Shown: positions 7,425 to 15,584 of the stretch, piece by piece
How positions within the stretch are numbered: position 1 is the first letter of the stretch
How the letters are laid out: each line of letters opens with the position of its first letter
Assembly (NCBI GenBank): GCA_016712315.1
Contig: JADJRG010000013.1
Location: forward strand, 744,001 to 808,000
DNA length: 64,000 bases
Source of the DNA: Nannocystis sp.
GTDB lineage: Bacteria > Myxococcota_A > Polyangia > Nannocystales > Nannocystaceae
Direction: 5' to 3'
Notes under the pieces: generated by a model
Told to the model about the DNA's origin: nothing
The model's database searches: none
What the model saw: only the letters and a program-made list of their open reading frames with translations
Position numbers and translations under genes: made by a program

Positions 7425-9210
7425 CCCCAAGGACAGCTCAAAAGACGAGCGCGGCGGCCTCTACCTGCTCCGGCGCTTCTGGGTGTACGTGCGCGACCAC
7501 CGGCGCTGGCTGCTCCTCGGCCTGCTCATGATCCCCGTCGTCGCCGGCATGACCGTCGTCCGGCCGCTCCTCCTCAAGCACGCCGTCGACGTCGACATCC
7601 CCGCCCGCGACGTCCACACCTTACGCGTCACCGCCCTCCTCTTCCTCCTCGCGGTCGTCCTCGAGTTCATCTCCCAGGCCGTCCAGGTCTACGCCCTCCA
7701 GCGGGTCGGCCACGTCACCATCAACGACCTCCGGCGCGCCGTCTTCCGCCACGTCCTCCGCCTGCCCGCCCGCTTCTTCGACAAGAACCCCCTCGGCGCC
7801 CTGCTCGCGCGCAGCACCACCGACATCGAGGCCTTATCGGAGACCCTCGCCTTCGGCGTCTTCACGATCCTCACCGACGTCGTGATGATCCTCGTCGTCC
7901 TCGGCGCGATGTTCTACCTCGACGCCCGCCTCACCCTCATCTCCCTCGCCGTCGCCCCGCTGATCTGGATCCTCGTCCGCGTCTTCTCCGCCCGCCTGCG
8001 CGCCCTCCAGCTCGAGGTGCGCAAGGCCCAAGCGGTCCAAGGCGGCTACCTCACCGAGCAGCTCGCCGGCGCCACCGTCCTCCAGCTCTTCGGCCGTCAG
8101 CGCGCCGCGGTCGCCGAGTTTGAGCGCCTCGGCGGGCGATATCTGCGCACCACCAAGACCGCCAACATCTACGACGCCCTCCTCTTCTCCCTCATCGACG
8201 GCATCTCCGCGCTCTGCATCGCCCTGCTCATCTACTTCGGCGCCCCTGGCGTCGTCGACGGCTCGGGCCTCACCCTCGGCCTGCTCTTCGCCTTCATCGA
8301 CTACCTCCAGCGCGTCTTCGTGCCGATCCGCGAGTTTTCGGGGAAGCTCGCCACCGTCCAGCGCGCCCTCGCCGCCCTCGACCGCGTCTACGGCCTGCTC
8401 GACGAGCCCGCCGAGCCGCGCCTCCCCGAAGGCGCCCCTGATCCTCTGCACACCTGGACCGGCGGCCTGCGCGTCCGCGGCCTCCGCTTCCGCTACCGCC
8501 AAGACGGCCCCGAGATTCTCAAGGGCATCGACCTCGACGTCGCCCCGGGCGAGGTCGTCGCCGTCGTCGGCCGCACCGGCTCGGGCAAGACCAGCCTCGG
8601 GCGCGTGCTCACCCGCGCCTATGACGGCTATCAAGGCAGCGTCCAGCTCACCTGTCCTGATGGACAGACTCACGAGCTCTCCACCCTCAGCCCTGACGCC
8701 CTCCGCCGCCACGCCCTCCTGGTCCAGCAGGACATCTTCCTCTTCGCCGAGGACGTCGCCTTCAACGTCGCCCTCGGCGAGCCCGAGCTCAGCGGCGACC
8801 CCGAGGCCCTGCGCGCCGCCCTCCGCGCCGTGCAAGCCGAGGCCCTCGTCGACGAGCGAGGAGGCCTCGAGTTTCAGGTCGGCGAGCGCGGCCGCGCCCT
8901 CTCCGCTGGCGAGGCGCAGCTCCTCGCCTTCGCCCGCGTCGCCGCCCGCGCGCCCACCTTCCTCATCCTCGACGAGGCCACCGCCAGCGTCGACAGCGTC
9001 ACCGAGCATAAGGTCCAGCGCGCGATCGAGGCCCTGCTGCGCGGCCGCTCCGTCTTGGTGATCGCCCACCGCCTCAGCACTGTCCGCCGCGCCGACAAGA
9101 TCCTCGTCATGGACGCCGGCCAGATCATCGAACAAGGCACCCACGACCAGCTCCTCGCCCGCGGCGGCGCCTACGCCCAGCTCTACCGCATGGGCCTCGA
9201 CGCCGCCTGA
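7417..9210 (+). CDS. ABC exporter half-transporter, partner subunit
   Basis: 597 residues with the same six-helix plus ATPase layout. Walker A is GRTGSGKT (385-392) and Walker B FLILD is followed by the catalytic Glu520, with an IAHR H-loop. The signature motif, however, is LSAGE (495-499) rather than LSGGQ. In a heterodimer this non-canonical signature faces the Walker A/B of the upstream subunit, which lacks the catalytic Glu, so both defects fall in the same composite site. The gene overlaps its partner by 8 bp, implying translational coupling and equal dosage. Confidence 0.9.
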   Translation: MTDPKDSSKDERGGLYLLRRFWVYVRDHRRWLLLGLLMIPVVAGMTVVRPLLLKHAVDVDIPARDVHTLRVTALLFLLAVVLEFISQAVQVYALQRVGHVTINDLRRAVFRHVLRLPARFFDKNPLGALLARSTTDIEALSETLAFGVFTILTDVVMILVVLGAMFYLDARLTLISLAVAPLIWILVRVFSARLRALQLEVRKAQAVQGGYLTEQLAGATVLQLFGRQRAAVAEFERLGGRYLRTTKTANIYDALLFSLIDGISALCIALLIYFGAPGVVDGSGLTLGLLFAFIDYLQRVFVPIREFSGKLATVQRALAALDRVYGLLDEPAEPRLPEGAPDPLHTWTGGLRVRGLRFRYRQDGPEILKGIDLDVAPGEVVAVVGRTGSGKTSLGRVLTRAYDGYQGSVQLTCPDGQTHELSTLSPDALRRHALLVQQDIFLFAEDVAFNVALGEPELSGDPEALRAALRAVQAEALVDERGGLEFQVGERGRALSAGEAQLLAFARVAARAPTFLILDEATASVDSVTEHKVQRAIEALLRGRSVLVIAHRLSTVRRADKILVMDAGQIIEQGTHDQLLARGGAYAQLYRMGLDAA

Positions 9211-9223
9211 CGAGCTCGCCCCC

Positions 9224-10132
9224 TCACCCGCAGCGCGAGCCGACCGGCCCGTCCACCCACGAGCCGGCCATACACGTCTGTCCTCCCGGACAGTCGCTGT
9301 TCGCCGCGCACTCGCCGCAGATCGCCACCTCTAACAGCCCGCCCAGGTCGGCGAGCTCGCAGTGGCCCGAGGCGCACAGCGCGTCGCCGTCGTTCATCGG
9401 GCACAGCGCGTCGTTCATCAGCGCCCCTGGCAGCGCGCAGAATTTGTGCCCCGAGTAATTTTCGACGTCGATGCTCGGCGTACAGCGGCGGCCCCCCGCG
9501 CAGTCCGCGTCGGTCCGGCAGATCCCGCACACCATCGGCAGCAGCCCCTCCGCCCCCGCGACCAGCGGCTCACAGAAGAGCCCCGCCTTGCACGACGCCT
9601 GCGACTCACAGAACGATCCTACCCCGCCGTCGACGCACGTCGCCTGCATCAGCCCCGGGTCCAGCGTGCACGAGATCCCCAGCCCCAGCGCCGCACAGTC
9701 CGCCCCGTCCTTGCACACCGAGCACACCCCTGGCGGCAGATCCCCGATCGGGATCGGATTTTTGTAGCACTTGCCGCTCATGCACTGCGCGTCCTCTGAG
9801 CACTCCGCGCTGTTCGGCAGCCCGTTCGGGTCCCCCCCGCTCGTCCCTGTCGCCCCGCTCGCCCCGCTCGCCCCGCTCGTGCCCCCGCCCGAGGAGGCGT
9901 CGCCCGACGCGGCGTCGCCTGCGGTGTCCTCGCCGCTGCTATCGGAGCCCGAGCTGCCGTCCGAGTCCGTCGCTGACATCGAAGCCGAGGTCACCCCGCT
10001 GAGCCCCCCTTGTCCGCCCCCTGACAGCGAAGTCCCCACGCCGCGCCCCTCCTCGCTCGCACAAGCGAGCGCCAGCAGCGGCAGAGCGAACCCGAGCGAC
10101 CAACGATACGGAGCGGCGATTCTGGCGACCAT
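9224..10132 (-). CDS. Cys-rich lipoprotein with Ser/Gly/Asp spacer (Dickkopf-like repeats)
   Basis: About 302 residues from ATG 10132. A lipoprotein signal (PLLALAC) is followed by ~80 residues of Ser/Gly/Thr/Asp-rich spacer. The distal half has repeated CxxDxxC...C modules such as CSEDAQCMSGKC, CRTDADCAGGRRC and CAANSDCPGGQTC. These resemble the small disulfide modules that databases label Dickkopf N-terminal-like in myxobacteria. I expect an exported, disulfide-stabilised surface protein. The ORF can extend to 10177, but the hydrophobic signal begins near 10132. It is convergent with the ABC operon, 13 nt away. Confidence 0.8.
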   Translation of the reverse strand: MVARIAAPYRWSLGFALPLLALACASEEGRGVGTSLSGGGQGGLSGVTSASMSATDSDGSSGSDSSGEDTAGDAASGDASSGGGTSGASGASGATGTSGGDPNGLPNSAECSEDAQCMSGKCYKNPIPIGDLPPGVCSVCKDGADCAALGLGISCTLDPGLMQATCVDGGVGSFCESQASCKAGLFCEPLVAGAEGLLPMVCGICRTDADCAGGRRCTPSIDVENYSGHKFCALPGALMNDALCPMNDGDALCASGHCELADLGGLLEVAICGECAANSDCPGGQTCMAGSWVDGPVGSRCG

Positions 10133-10195
10133 GAGCGTTCCCGCGCGAGGATCGCCCACAATCGCGCACGCGCGCAAGCGCTCATCGCCTCCTTC

Positions 10196-11290
10196 TCAGC
10201 CTGGCGCCCGCACCTTCGCGATCCCCGCGCCCGCGAAGCTCCCCAAGAACAGCCACCCATCGCGCTCCACCACGCTAGAGACCGGCGAATACGCCCTCTC
10301 ATCGCGGAATTGCAGGTCATGGACCACCGCCCCTGCCTCATCGATCGCGATCACCCACCCGTGCCGCTCCGGCGCCGGCTGCAGCGCCTCCGGCAGCCGC
10401 AGCACCGCCCGCCGCAGCCCTGGCCAGCCTGCCAGCCCGTCCACCAGCGGGTTGCGAGGCGACCCCAGCGCCACCCAAAACACCCCGCGCTCCGCCGACC
10501 ACGTGATGTTGTCGGGGAACCCTGGCAGCCCCTCGCAGAGCGCCTCCACCGCCCCTGCGCGCGGCCCGGTCAACCACACCCGCCGCACCCGGTACTCGCT
10601 CAGCTCCGTCACCACCACCGACGCCTCATCGCGCCCCAGCGCCACCCCGTTCGCGAAGTGCAGGTCGCCCAGCAGCAGCCGCGTCGTCCGCGTCGATGGT
10701 TCGTACACCAACAATCTTCCGTTCGCGCGGTGCTCGATCACCTCCACCCGCCACGCCTCCACGGAGCGCACCGACGACGCGTCCGAGAAGTAGATCGTCC
10801 CGTCGCGAGCGATCGCCAGGTCGTCCGCGAAGCGGATCGGCACCCCGTCGTGAGCATCAGCCAGCACGCGCACCGCCCCCTCGCGCCCCACCTCGACCAG
10901 CCCGCGCCGCGCGTCCGCCACGATCAGCGCCCCCTCGGCGTCGTAGCGCAGCCCCAGCGGCCGCCCGCCTGTATCCGCGATCTTCTCTGGCGCCCCGCTC
11001 CCATCCGGTGCGAAGCGCATGATCGACCCATCCAGCAGCCCCGTCACGATCCGCCCCTCGCGATCAAACGTCACCGCCTCTGCCCCTACCAGCCCCGGAT
11101 GCAGAGTCGAGTGCCCCGCCAGCCGCTCATTCAGCGCGTGCACCTCGCTCGCTGAAGCCGGCGTCGGCGTCCACGCCGCCGGCGCCGCGTCGACCGGCCA
11201 CAGCCCCAAATAGCCGACCACCAGCCCTACCAGCCCCAGCGCCACATACTTCGCCCGCATCTTCTTCACGACGATCGCCGCCTGCCCCAT
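10196..11290 (-). CDS. SMP-30/strictosidine synthase-like beta-propeller protein
   Basis: 364 residues with an N-terminal membrane anchor (YVALGLVGLVVGYLGLW, about 15-31) and a six-bladed propeller of the APMAP/strictosidine-synthase type. The diagnostic segment includes HFANGVALGRDE, VTELSEYRVRRVWL and LPGFPDNITW, with earlier blades containing GRPLGLRYD and FADDLAIARDGTIYFSDAS. Bacterial members are thought to be lactonases or arylesterases using a central Ca2+; the function here is inferred from fold only. TGG-TAGGAT ends 6 nt before ATG 11290, so the transcript is predicted to be leaderless, although the same AGGA could act as a ribosome site. Confidence 0.85.
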   Translation of the reverse strand: MGQAAIVVKKMRAKYVALGLVGLVVGYLGLWPVDAAPAAWTPTPASASEVHALNERLAGHSTLHPGLVGAEAVTFDREGRIVTGLLDGSIMRFAPDGSGAPEKIADTGGRPLGLRYDAEGALIVADARRGLVEVGREGAVRVLADAHDGVPIRFADDLAIARDGTIYFSDASSVRSVEAWRVEVIEHRANGRLLVYEPSTRTTRLLLGDLHFANGVALGRDEASVVVTELSEYRVRRVWLTGPRAGAVEALCEGLPGFPDNITWSAERGVFWVALGSPRNPLVDGLAGWPGLRRAVLRLPEALQPAPERHGWVIAIDEAGAVVHDLQFRDERAYSPVSSVVERDGWLFLGSFAGAGIAKVRAPG

Positions 11291-11296
11291 TGGAAG

Positions 11297-11305
11297 ATCC
11301 TACCA
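11297..11305 (-). promoter_or_regulatory. Extended -10 (TGG-TAGGAT) at the propeller gene
   Basis: The hexamer ends 6 nt before ATG 11290, the spacing expected if transcription starts on the A of ATG. The embedded AGGA is an alternative reading as a Shine-Dalgarno. Confidence 0.45.
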
Positions 11306-11311
11306 GCCCTC

Positions 11312-11350
11312 CTGCTTCAACCCTCTGCTTCAACCCTCTGCTTCAGCCCT
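11312..11350. repeat. Three tandem 13-bp units (CTGCTTCAACCCT)
   Basis: Units at 11312, 11325 and 11338; the third has a single A-to-G change. The array lies immediately upstream of the propeller gene promoter and could place repeated sites for a regulator, or be a neutral minisatellite. Confidence 0.85.
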
Positions 11351-11676
11351 GCTCACGCCACTCCCACCTCAGCCTCCGAGCCTGGGGGGCGGCGGCGATG
11401 GGACGCCAGCGGAGGGGGTCCCCCATGACTGCCGCCCACAGGCCGCCGATCGCCTACGCGGACGACCTCTCCCGCGGGGTCTTCCTGCCCACAAGCGGCC
11501 GAGGACGGAGGCATGGGGGGGGCGCCGCGCCTGCGAGGGACCCATCGCCGCCGCCCCCCAGGCCCGCCCCCGCCCCCCAGGCCCGCCTCACGCCCCCACC
11601 CCAGCCGAGATCTTGCACCACGGCACGCACACCACGCGCGATGTTGCAAGTTTGTCACGCAAGCGAGCATCGGCCC
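11351..11676. other. Non-coding G/C-tract-rich intergenic region
   Basis: The longest stretch without a convincing gene. It contains homopolymeric G and C tracts, a near-duplicate CCCCCCAGGCCCGCC-type block around 11557-11590, and CCCCCATG (about 11418-11425) complementary to CATGGGGG (about 11512-11519). Short ORFs cross it but lack ribosome sites and recognisable protein features. I see no known RNA family. Confidence 0.5.
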
Positions 11677-11685
11677 TGATACCGT
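11677..11685 (+). promoter_or_regulatory. Extended -10 (TGA-TACCGT) before the MBL-fold lipoprotein
   Basis: TGA-TACCGT ends 5 nt before the GTG at 11691, consistent with a leaderless message starting at or next to that codon. Confidence 0.4.
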
Positions 11686-11690
11686 GGGTC

Positions 11691-12914
11691 GTGCACCCCT
11701 CGCGGCGCCAGCGACGATCCTTCGAGTTGGCCCTCACGCCGGCCCTCGTCCTCGTCCTCGCCGCCTGCGGAGGATCCCGCGACGCTGTCGCCCCGCCGCT
11801 CGAGTCGGACGCCCTCCCGCCGCACCTCTACGCCAGCACCCGCGCCGCGGCGCTCCTCTCCCCGCAGCGCAGCGGCGCCGATTTTGGTGACGCCATGCGG
11901 TACCACTTCATCGACGTCGGCCAAGGCGACGCCACCCTCCTCGAGTTCCCGTGCGGAGCGGTGCTCATCGACGCAGGGGGGGAGCAGAACCCTAGCTTTG
12001 ACAGCGACAAGGCCCTGCTCACCTATCTTGACGCCTTCTTTGAGCGCCGCCCTGATCTGGGCCGCACCCTCGATCTCTTCGTCGTCACGCACCCGCACAT
12101 CGATCACATGCGCTCGGTCGTCAGCGTCCTCGAGCGTTACACCGTCCGCGCCGTCATCGACGACGGCAAGACCGAGGCGGAGCACGCCAACGATCCTGGA
12201 CCTGAGCAGCAAGCGCGCCTCCACGAGTGGCTCGCGGCGCACCCTGAGGTCGCCCATCAGGACATCCTCGCCAGCCAGATCCTCGGCCAGGACGGCCTCA
12301 CCGGCCCCCTCATCGATCCCATCGGCGCCTGTGAGGCCTCGCGCGTCGATCCACGGATCACCGTCCTTTGGGGCGCCGTCACGGAGGAGCTCGAGTCCTA
12401 CGGCCACGATCCTAACAACCACAGCATCGTCCTGCGCGTCGATTATGGGAGGTCCTCCGCCCTCTTCACCGGCGACCTCGAGCTCGTCGGGATCTCCCGG
12501 CTTTTTAGCAAGTACAAGGACAACCCCGCGATCTTCGACGTCGACATCTACCAGGTCGGCCACCACGGCTCCAAGAACGCCACCATTCATTATCAGATGG
12601 CCGCCATGAGCCCCAAGCTCGCCGTCATCTCGATGGGCCCCTACGACCGCGTCCACGACTGGACCGCCCGCAAGTACGGCCACCCCAACCTCGTCGCCTT
12701 GGAGCACCTCGCTCACCCCAAGACCGGCGTCACTGGCTGGCGCGAGGCCCCGATCGAGGCCTGGGTCGGCCTCAAGGGCGCCTGGAAGGACGAGCGCAAG
12801 GAGGTCTTCGAGCGCCGCACGATCTCCAAGGCGATCTACGGCACCGGCTGGGAGGGCACCATCGTCGTCACCGCCGCGGCCTCCGGCGACCTCGCCGTCG
12901 ACACCGAGCGTTAG
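11691..12914 (+). CDS. ComEC/Rec2-like metallo-beta-lactamase-fold lipoprotein
   Basis: 407 residues from GTG 11691. A lipoprotein signal (LALTPALVLVLAAC) precedes an MBL domain with YHFIDVGQGDATLLEF, GAVLIDAGG and THPHIDHM, followed by a later GHHGSKNA segment. These are the signature motifs of the ComEC C-terminal family: T-H-x-H-x-D-H metal ligands and a distal His-His-Gly-Ser. No ComEC membrane domain is present, so this is a stand-alone exported hydrolase, plausibly acting on nucleic acid or phosphodiesters outside the cytoplasm. A longer reading from TTG 11613 is possible, but the signal peptide and the upstream TGA-TACCGT favour GTG 11691. Confidence 0.85.
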   Translation: MHPSRRQRRSFELALTPALVLVLAACGGSRDAVAPPLESDALPPHLYASTRAAALLSPQRSGADFGDAMRYHFIDVGQGDATLLEFPCGAVLIDAGGEQNPSFDSDKALLTYLDAFFERRPDLGRTLDLFVVTHPHIDHMRSVVSVLERYTVRAVIDDGKTEAEHANDPGPEQQARLHEWLAAHPEVAHQDILASQILGQDGLTGPLIDPIGACEASRVDPRITVLWGAVTEELESYGHDPNNHSIVLRVDYGRSSALFTGDLELVGISRLFSKYKDNPAIFDVDIYQVGHHGSKNATIHYQMAAMSPKLAVISMGPYDRVHDWTARKYGHPNLVALEHLAHPKTGVTGWREAPIEAWVGLKGAWKDERKEVFERRTISKAIYGTGWEGTIVVTAAASGDLAVDTER

Positions 12915-12915
12915 C

Positions 12916-12946
12916 TTCTTTTTCTTCTTTTTCTTTTTTCTTTTTG
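12916..12946 (+). repeat. 31-nt polypyrimidine (T-rich) tract
   Basis: Runs of T interrupted only by C directly after the stop codon of the MBL gene, unique for its low GC among non-coding stretches here. It may help 3'-end formation, but no strong hairpin sits immediately before it. Confidence 0.7.
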
Positions 12947-13010
12947 ACGGCGCTGTCCTCCGCGCGCCCTGCGTTGACCGGCCGCCCCGCGCGTGCTCCA
13001 AACACCGCGC

Positions 13011-13625
13011 ATGCCGACCTCGCCCGCGCTGATCCTCGCCTCCACCTCGCCCTACCGACGCGAGCTGCTCACCCGCCTAGAGCTCCCCTTTGAGGTCGCC
13101 GCGCCCGACTTTGACGAGCGAGCCGACGAGGAGCGGCTCTTCCCCGCGCTCGGCCCGGCCGAGTACGCCCTGCACCTCGCCCGAGGCAAGGCCCACAGCC
13201 TCGTGAGCGCCTACCCGAGCGCATGGATCCTCGCCGCCGACCAGCTCGCCGTGCTCGACGAGGATCCTCCGAAGCTGCTCCATAAGCCAGGTGATTCAGA
13301 CACCGCCGTCGCCCAGCTCCTCCGCCTCGCTGGCCGCACCCATCACCTCATCACCGGCGTCGTCCTCCTCCACGCCCCCACCGGAGCGCGGCGCGAGGCC
13401 CTCGATCGCCACGCCCTCACCATGCGCCCCTTCGGCGCCGCCGAGGCCCGCGCCTACGTCGAGCGCCACCGCCCCCTCGACTGCGCCGGCGCCTACCGGA
13501 TCGAAGACGCCGGGATCAAGCTCTTCACAAAGATCGAGGGCGAGGATTTTTCAGGGATCATCGGCCTCCCGCTGCTCGCCGTCGCCGCCCTCCTCCGCGC
13601 AGCCGAGCTGCTCCCCGCCCCCTAA
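13011..13625 (+). CDS. Maf family nucleotide pyrophosphatase
   Basis: 204 residues from ATG 13011. The N-terminus LILASTSPYRRELL is the Maf signature with the conserved Ser and Arg. ILAADQLAV carries the catalytic-base region, and the C-terminal segment GAYRIEDAG, followed by KIEGEDFSGIIGLPL, resembles the YceF subfamily, which prefers methylated or modified nucleoside triphosphates. Maf proteins hydrolyse non-canonical nucleotides to monophosphates as a house-cleaning activity. An alternative start 18 nt upstream adds only six residues and lacks family support. Confidence 0.92.
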   Translation: MPTSPALILASTSPYRRELLTRLELPFEVAAPDFDERADEERLFPALGPAEYALHLARGKAHSLVSAYPSAWILAADQLAVLDEDPPKLLHKPGDSDTAVAQLLRLAGRTHHLITGVVLLHAPTGARREALDRHALTMRPFGAAEARAYVERHRPLDCAGAYRIEDAGIKLFTKIEGEDFSGIIGLPLLAVAALLRAAELLPAP

Positions 13626-13686
13626 GCCCCCTCGTCCAGATCCCAGATCACGGCGTGGGCGAAGGCGCTCACCGCCGGGGAGCCTA

Positions 13687-15015
13687 TCACCTCTCCTCCG
13701 CCTCAAACAGCACCCGATGCAGCGCTGGCACCGCTCGCGGCACGTCTTCGTCGGCGATCACCATCGACAGGTTGATGCTCCCCATCGCTGAGCTCACCAT
13801 CTCCACGTTCACGCCTGCGGCCGCGATCGCCTCCAAGATCTCCGCCCCGATCCCCCGAGAGCGCCCCAGCTCGCGCCCGACCACCGCCAGGATCGATCGC
13901 CCCTCGCGCACCTCCACCTCACCCAGCGCCGCCAGCTCGCGCGCCGCGGCTGCTAGCGCCGCGGCGTCATGGGTCGTGAACGACACGCTCACCTCGGAGG
14001 TCGCGATCAGATCGACCACCACCCCGTGCCGCGCCGCTGCTGCGAACACCTCGGACAGAAACCCTGCTTGCTCGAACATCCGCGTCGATCGCAGCGTGAG
14101 CACCGTCTGCCGCTCTTTGTACGCGATCGACGTCACCCGTCGTCCGGCCTTCGCGTCGCTCGTGATCACCGTCCCGGGGTGATGGGGCCGGTTCGTGTTC
14201 ATCACCCGCACGGGGATCTTTTGCGCGATCGCTGGCAGCAGCGTCGACGGGTGCAGCACCCTGCTGCCGAAGTAGGCCAGCTCAGCCGCCTCATCGAAGC
14301 GCATCGCCGGGATATTGCGCGCCCCCGCGACCACCCGCGGATCGGCCGTCATCACCCCGTCGGTGTCGCTCCAGATCTGCACCTCCTCCGCCCCTAGGGC
14401 CGCGCCGATCAGCGTCGCCGTCAGGTCGCTGCCGTTGCGGCCCACCGTCGTGATCTCGCCTGCCGCGTTCTTCCCGACGAAGCCCGTCACCACCGGGATC
14501 ACCCCCGTCGGCAGCGCCGCGAAGCGCGCCTGCATCGCCGCCTCGTAGCCCGGCAGCGGCCACGCCCGGTTGAAGTTGCTATCTGTCACGAAGCCCAGGT
14601 CCCAGACGTCATGTGCCTGAGCCGGCAGCCCGCTGCGCCGCATGAAGTCGGCGATCACCCGCACCGCCATGCGTTCGCCGAAGCTCGAGATGTAGTCGAG
14701 CGAGCGCGCGCTCAGCTCCTTGACCAGCCCGATCCCGCGCAGCAGGTCGCGGATCTCCTTTAAGAACGGCTCGAGCAGCCCTGGGTCGCAGCCGAGCGAG
14801 CCCGCGATCGCCACCTGCGCCGCGATCACCTCGTCCGCCTGCTCGCCCGCGGCCGCCGCCCGGGCCGCCCGCACCAGCCCGTCGGTGATCCCCTTGTGCG
14901 CCGACGACACCACCACCGGCCGGCGGTGCGCCTGCTCGCGCACGATCGCCGCCACTTTTTCGATCTGCCCGCGGTCCGCCACCGACGACCCGCCAAATTT
15001 CATCACGATCGTCAT
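13687..15015 (-). CDS. lysC: Aspartate kinase (lysC-type)
   Basis: 442 residues from ATG 15015. The N-terminus TIVMKFGGSSV is the aspartokinase nucleotide-binding signature; SFGERMAVRVIADFM and TTVGRNGSDLTATLIGAAL follow in the kinase domain, and the C-terminal ~150 residues form two ACT-type regulatory domains. The length fits monofunctional lysine/threonine-regulated enzymes. It phosphorylates aspartate in the first step of lysine, threonine and methionine synthesis. The frame stays open to 15165, but AGGAG 9 nt before ATG 15015 and family alignment fix this start. The upstream leader consists of 9-bp repeats whose frame-preserving unit explains the spurious N-terminal extension. Confidence 0.92.
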   Translation of the reverse strand: MTIVMKFGGSSVADRGQIEKVAAIVREQAHRRPVVVSSAHKGITDGLVRAARAAAAGEQADEVIAAQVAIAGSLGCDPGLLEPFLKEIRDLLRGIGLVKELSARSLDYISSFGERMAVRVIADFMRRSGLPAQAHDVWDLGFVTDSNFNRAWPLPGYEAAMQARFAALPTGVIPVVTGFVGKNAAGEITTVGRNGSDLTATLIGAALGAEEVQIWSDTDGVMTADPRVVAGARNIPAMRFDEAAELAYFGSRVLHPSTLLPAIAQKIPVRVMNTNRPHHPGTVITSDAKAGRRVTSIAYKERQTVLTLRSTRMFEQAGFLSEVFAAAARHGVVVDLIATSEVSVSFTTHDAAALAAAARELAALGEVEVREGRSILAVVGRELGRSRGIGAEILEAIAAAGVNVEMVSSAMGSINLSMVIADEDVPRAVPALHRVLFEAEER

Positions 15016-15060
15016 CTTCTTACTCTCCTGACTTTTCTGACTGTTTCGACTTTTTTGACT
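15016..15060 (-). repeat. Five 9-bp AGTCNNNNN units forming the aspartate kinase leader
   Basis: Read on the minus strand the units are AGTCAAAAA, AGTCGAAAC, AGTCAGAAA, AGTCAGGAG and AGTAAGAAG, running straight into ATG 15015. The fourth unit contains the AGGAG ribosome site. The A-rich composition contrasts sharply with the surrounding DNA. Confidence 0.85.
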
Positions 15061-15174
15061 CTGTGGAGAGAGCAGCGCCGGCTCGGCGGCCGCGAGCCTA
15101 CACCGAAACCGCCCCTGCCCCGCCCCTTCGCGACACCCCACGACAAACCCCCGCGCCTTTGCCATCCTCTTCGG

Positions 15175-15567
15175 ATGTCCTCCACCTGGGCCCAGGCCCT
15201 CAGCCTCACCTCCTCGCTCATCATCGCCGTCGTGCTCGTGCTCCGGGCCGGTCCAGGGTGCAGTGACAACGCCGAAGCCCCGCAGCTCCCCGCGCCGGCG
15301 CCAGCCCCCCAGGGCCCGCCGCCGCCCACAGAGCAGACGGTAGCCGCCGACCCGCAGGCCCAGGCCCCCAGCGACCCGCCGCCCGCGCTCGCCCTGCCGC
15401 CGGAGCCCCCGCCGGAGCCCGTCTTCTTCCCGGCCTCCAAGTCTGGAGGACCGTGGATTGATCCCAGCCCTGTCAACCCCGAGCCGGCGCCCAAGCCCAA
15501 GCCCAAGCCAGAGCCCAAGCCCAAGCCCAAGCCCATTCCCAAGCCCATTCCTCCGCCCCCCACCTGA
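15175..15567 (+). CDS. Membrane-anchored proline-rich protein
   Basis: 130 residues: one N-terminal hydrophobic segment (about 8-25) ending in a Cys-containing stretch, then a Pro/Ala-rich region and a C-terminal KP-repeat (alternating Lys-Pro with Glu-Pro and Ile-Pro variants). Such tails adopt extended polyproline structure and span the periplasm, as in TonB, but no TonB C-terminal domain is present. Start ATG 15175 is chosen because the signal/anchor begins there; no clear ribosome site is seen. The sterol-desaturase-like gene follows 17 nt downstream, so the two may be co-transcribed. Confidence 0.65.
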   Translation: MSSTWAQALSLTSSLIIAVVLVLRAGPGCSDNAEAPQLPAPAPAPQGPPPPTEQTVAADPQAQAPSDPPPALALPPEPPPEPVFFPASKSGGPWIDPSPVNPEPAPKPKPKPEPKPKPKPIPKPIPPPPT

Positions 15568-15584
15568 TCCACACGAGCGCGTTT

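Noticed and set aside
13011..13700. TTGACC upstream of maf as a -35 element
   Set aside because: No acceptable -10 lies 16-18 bp downstream.
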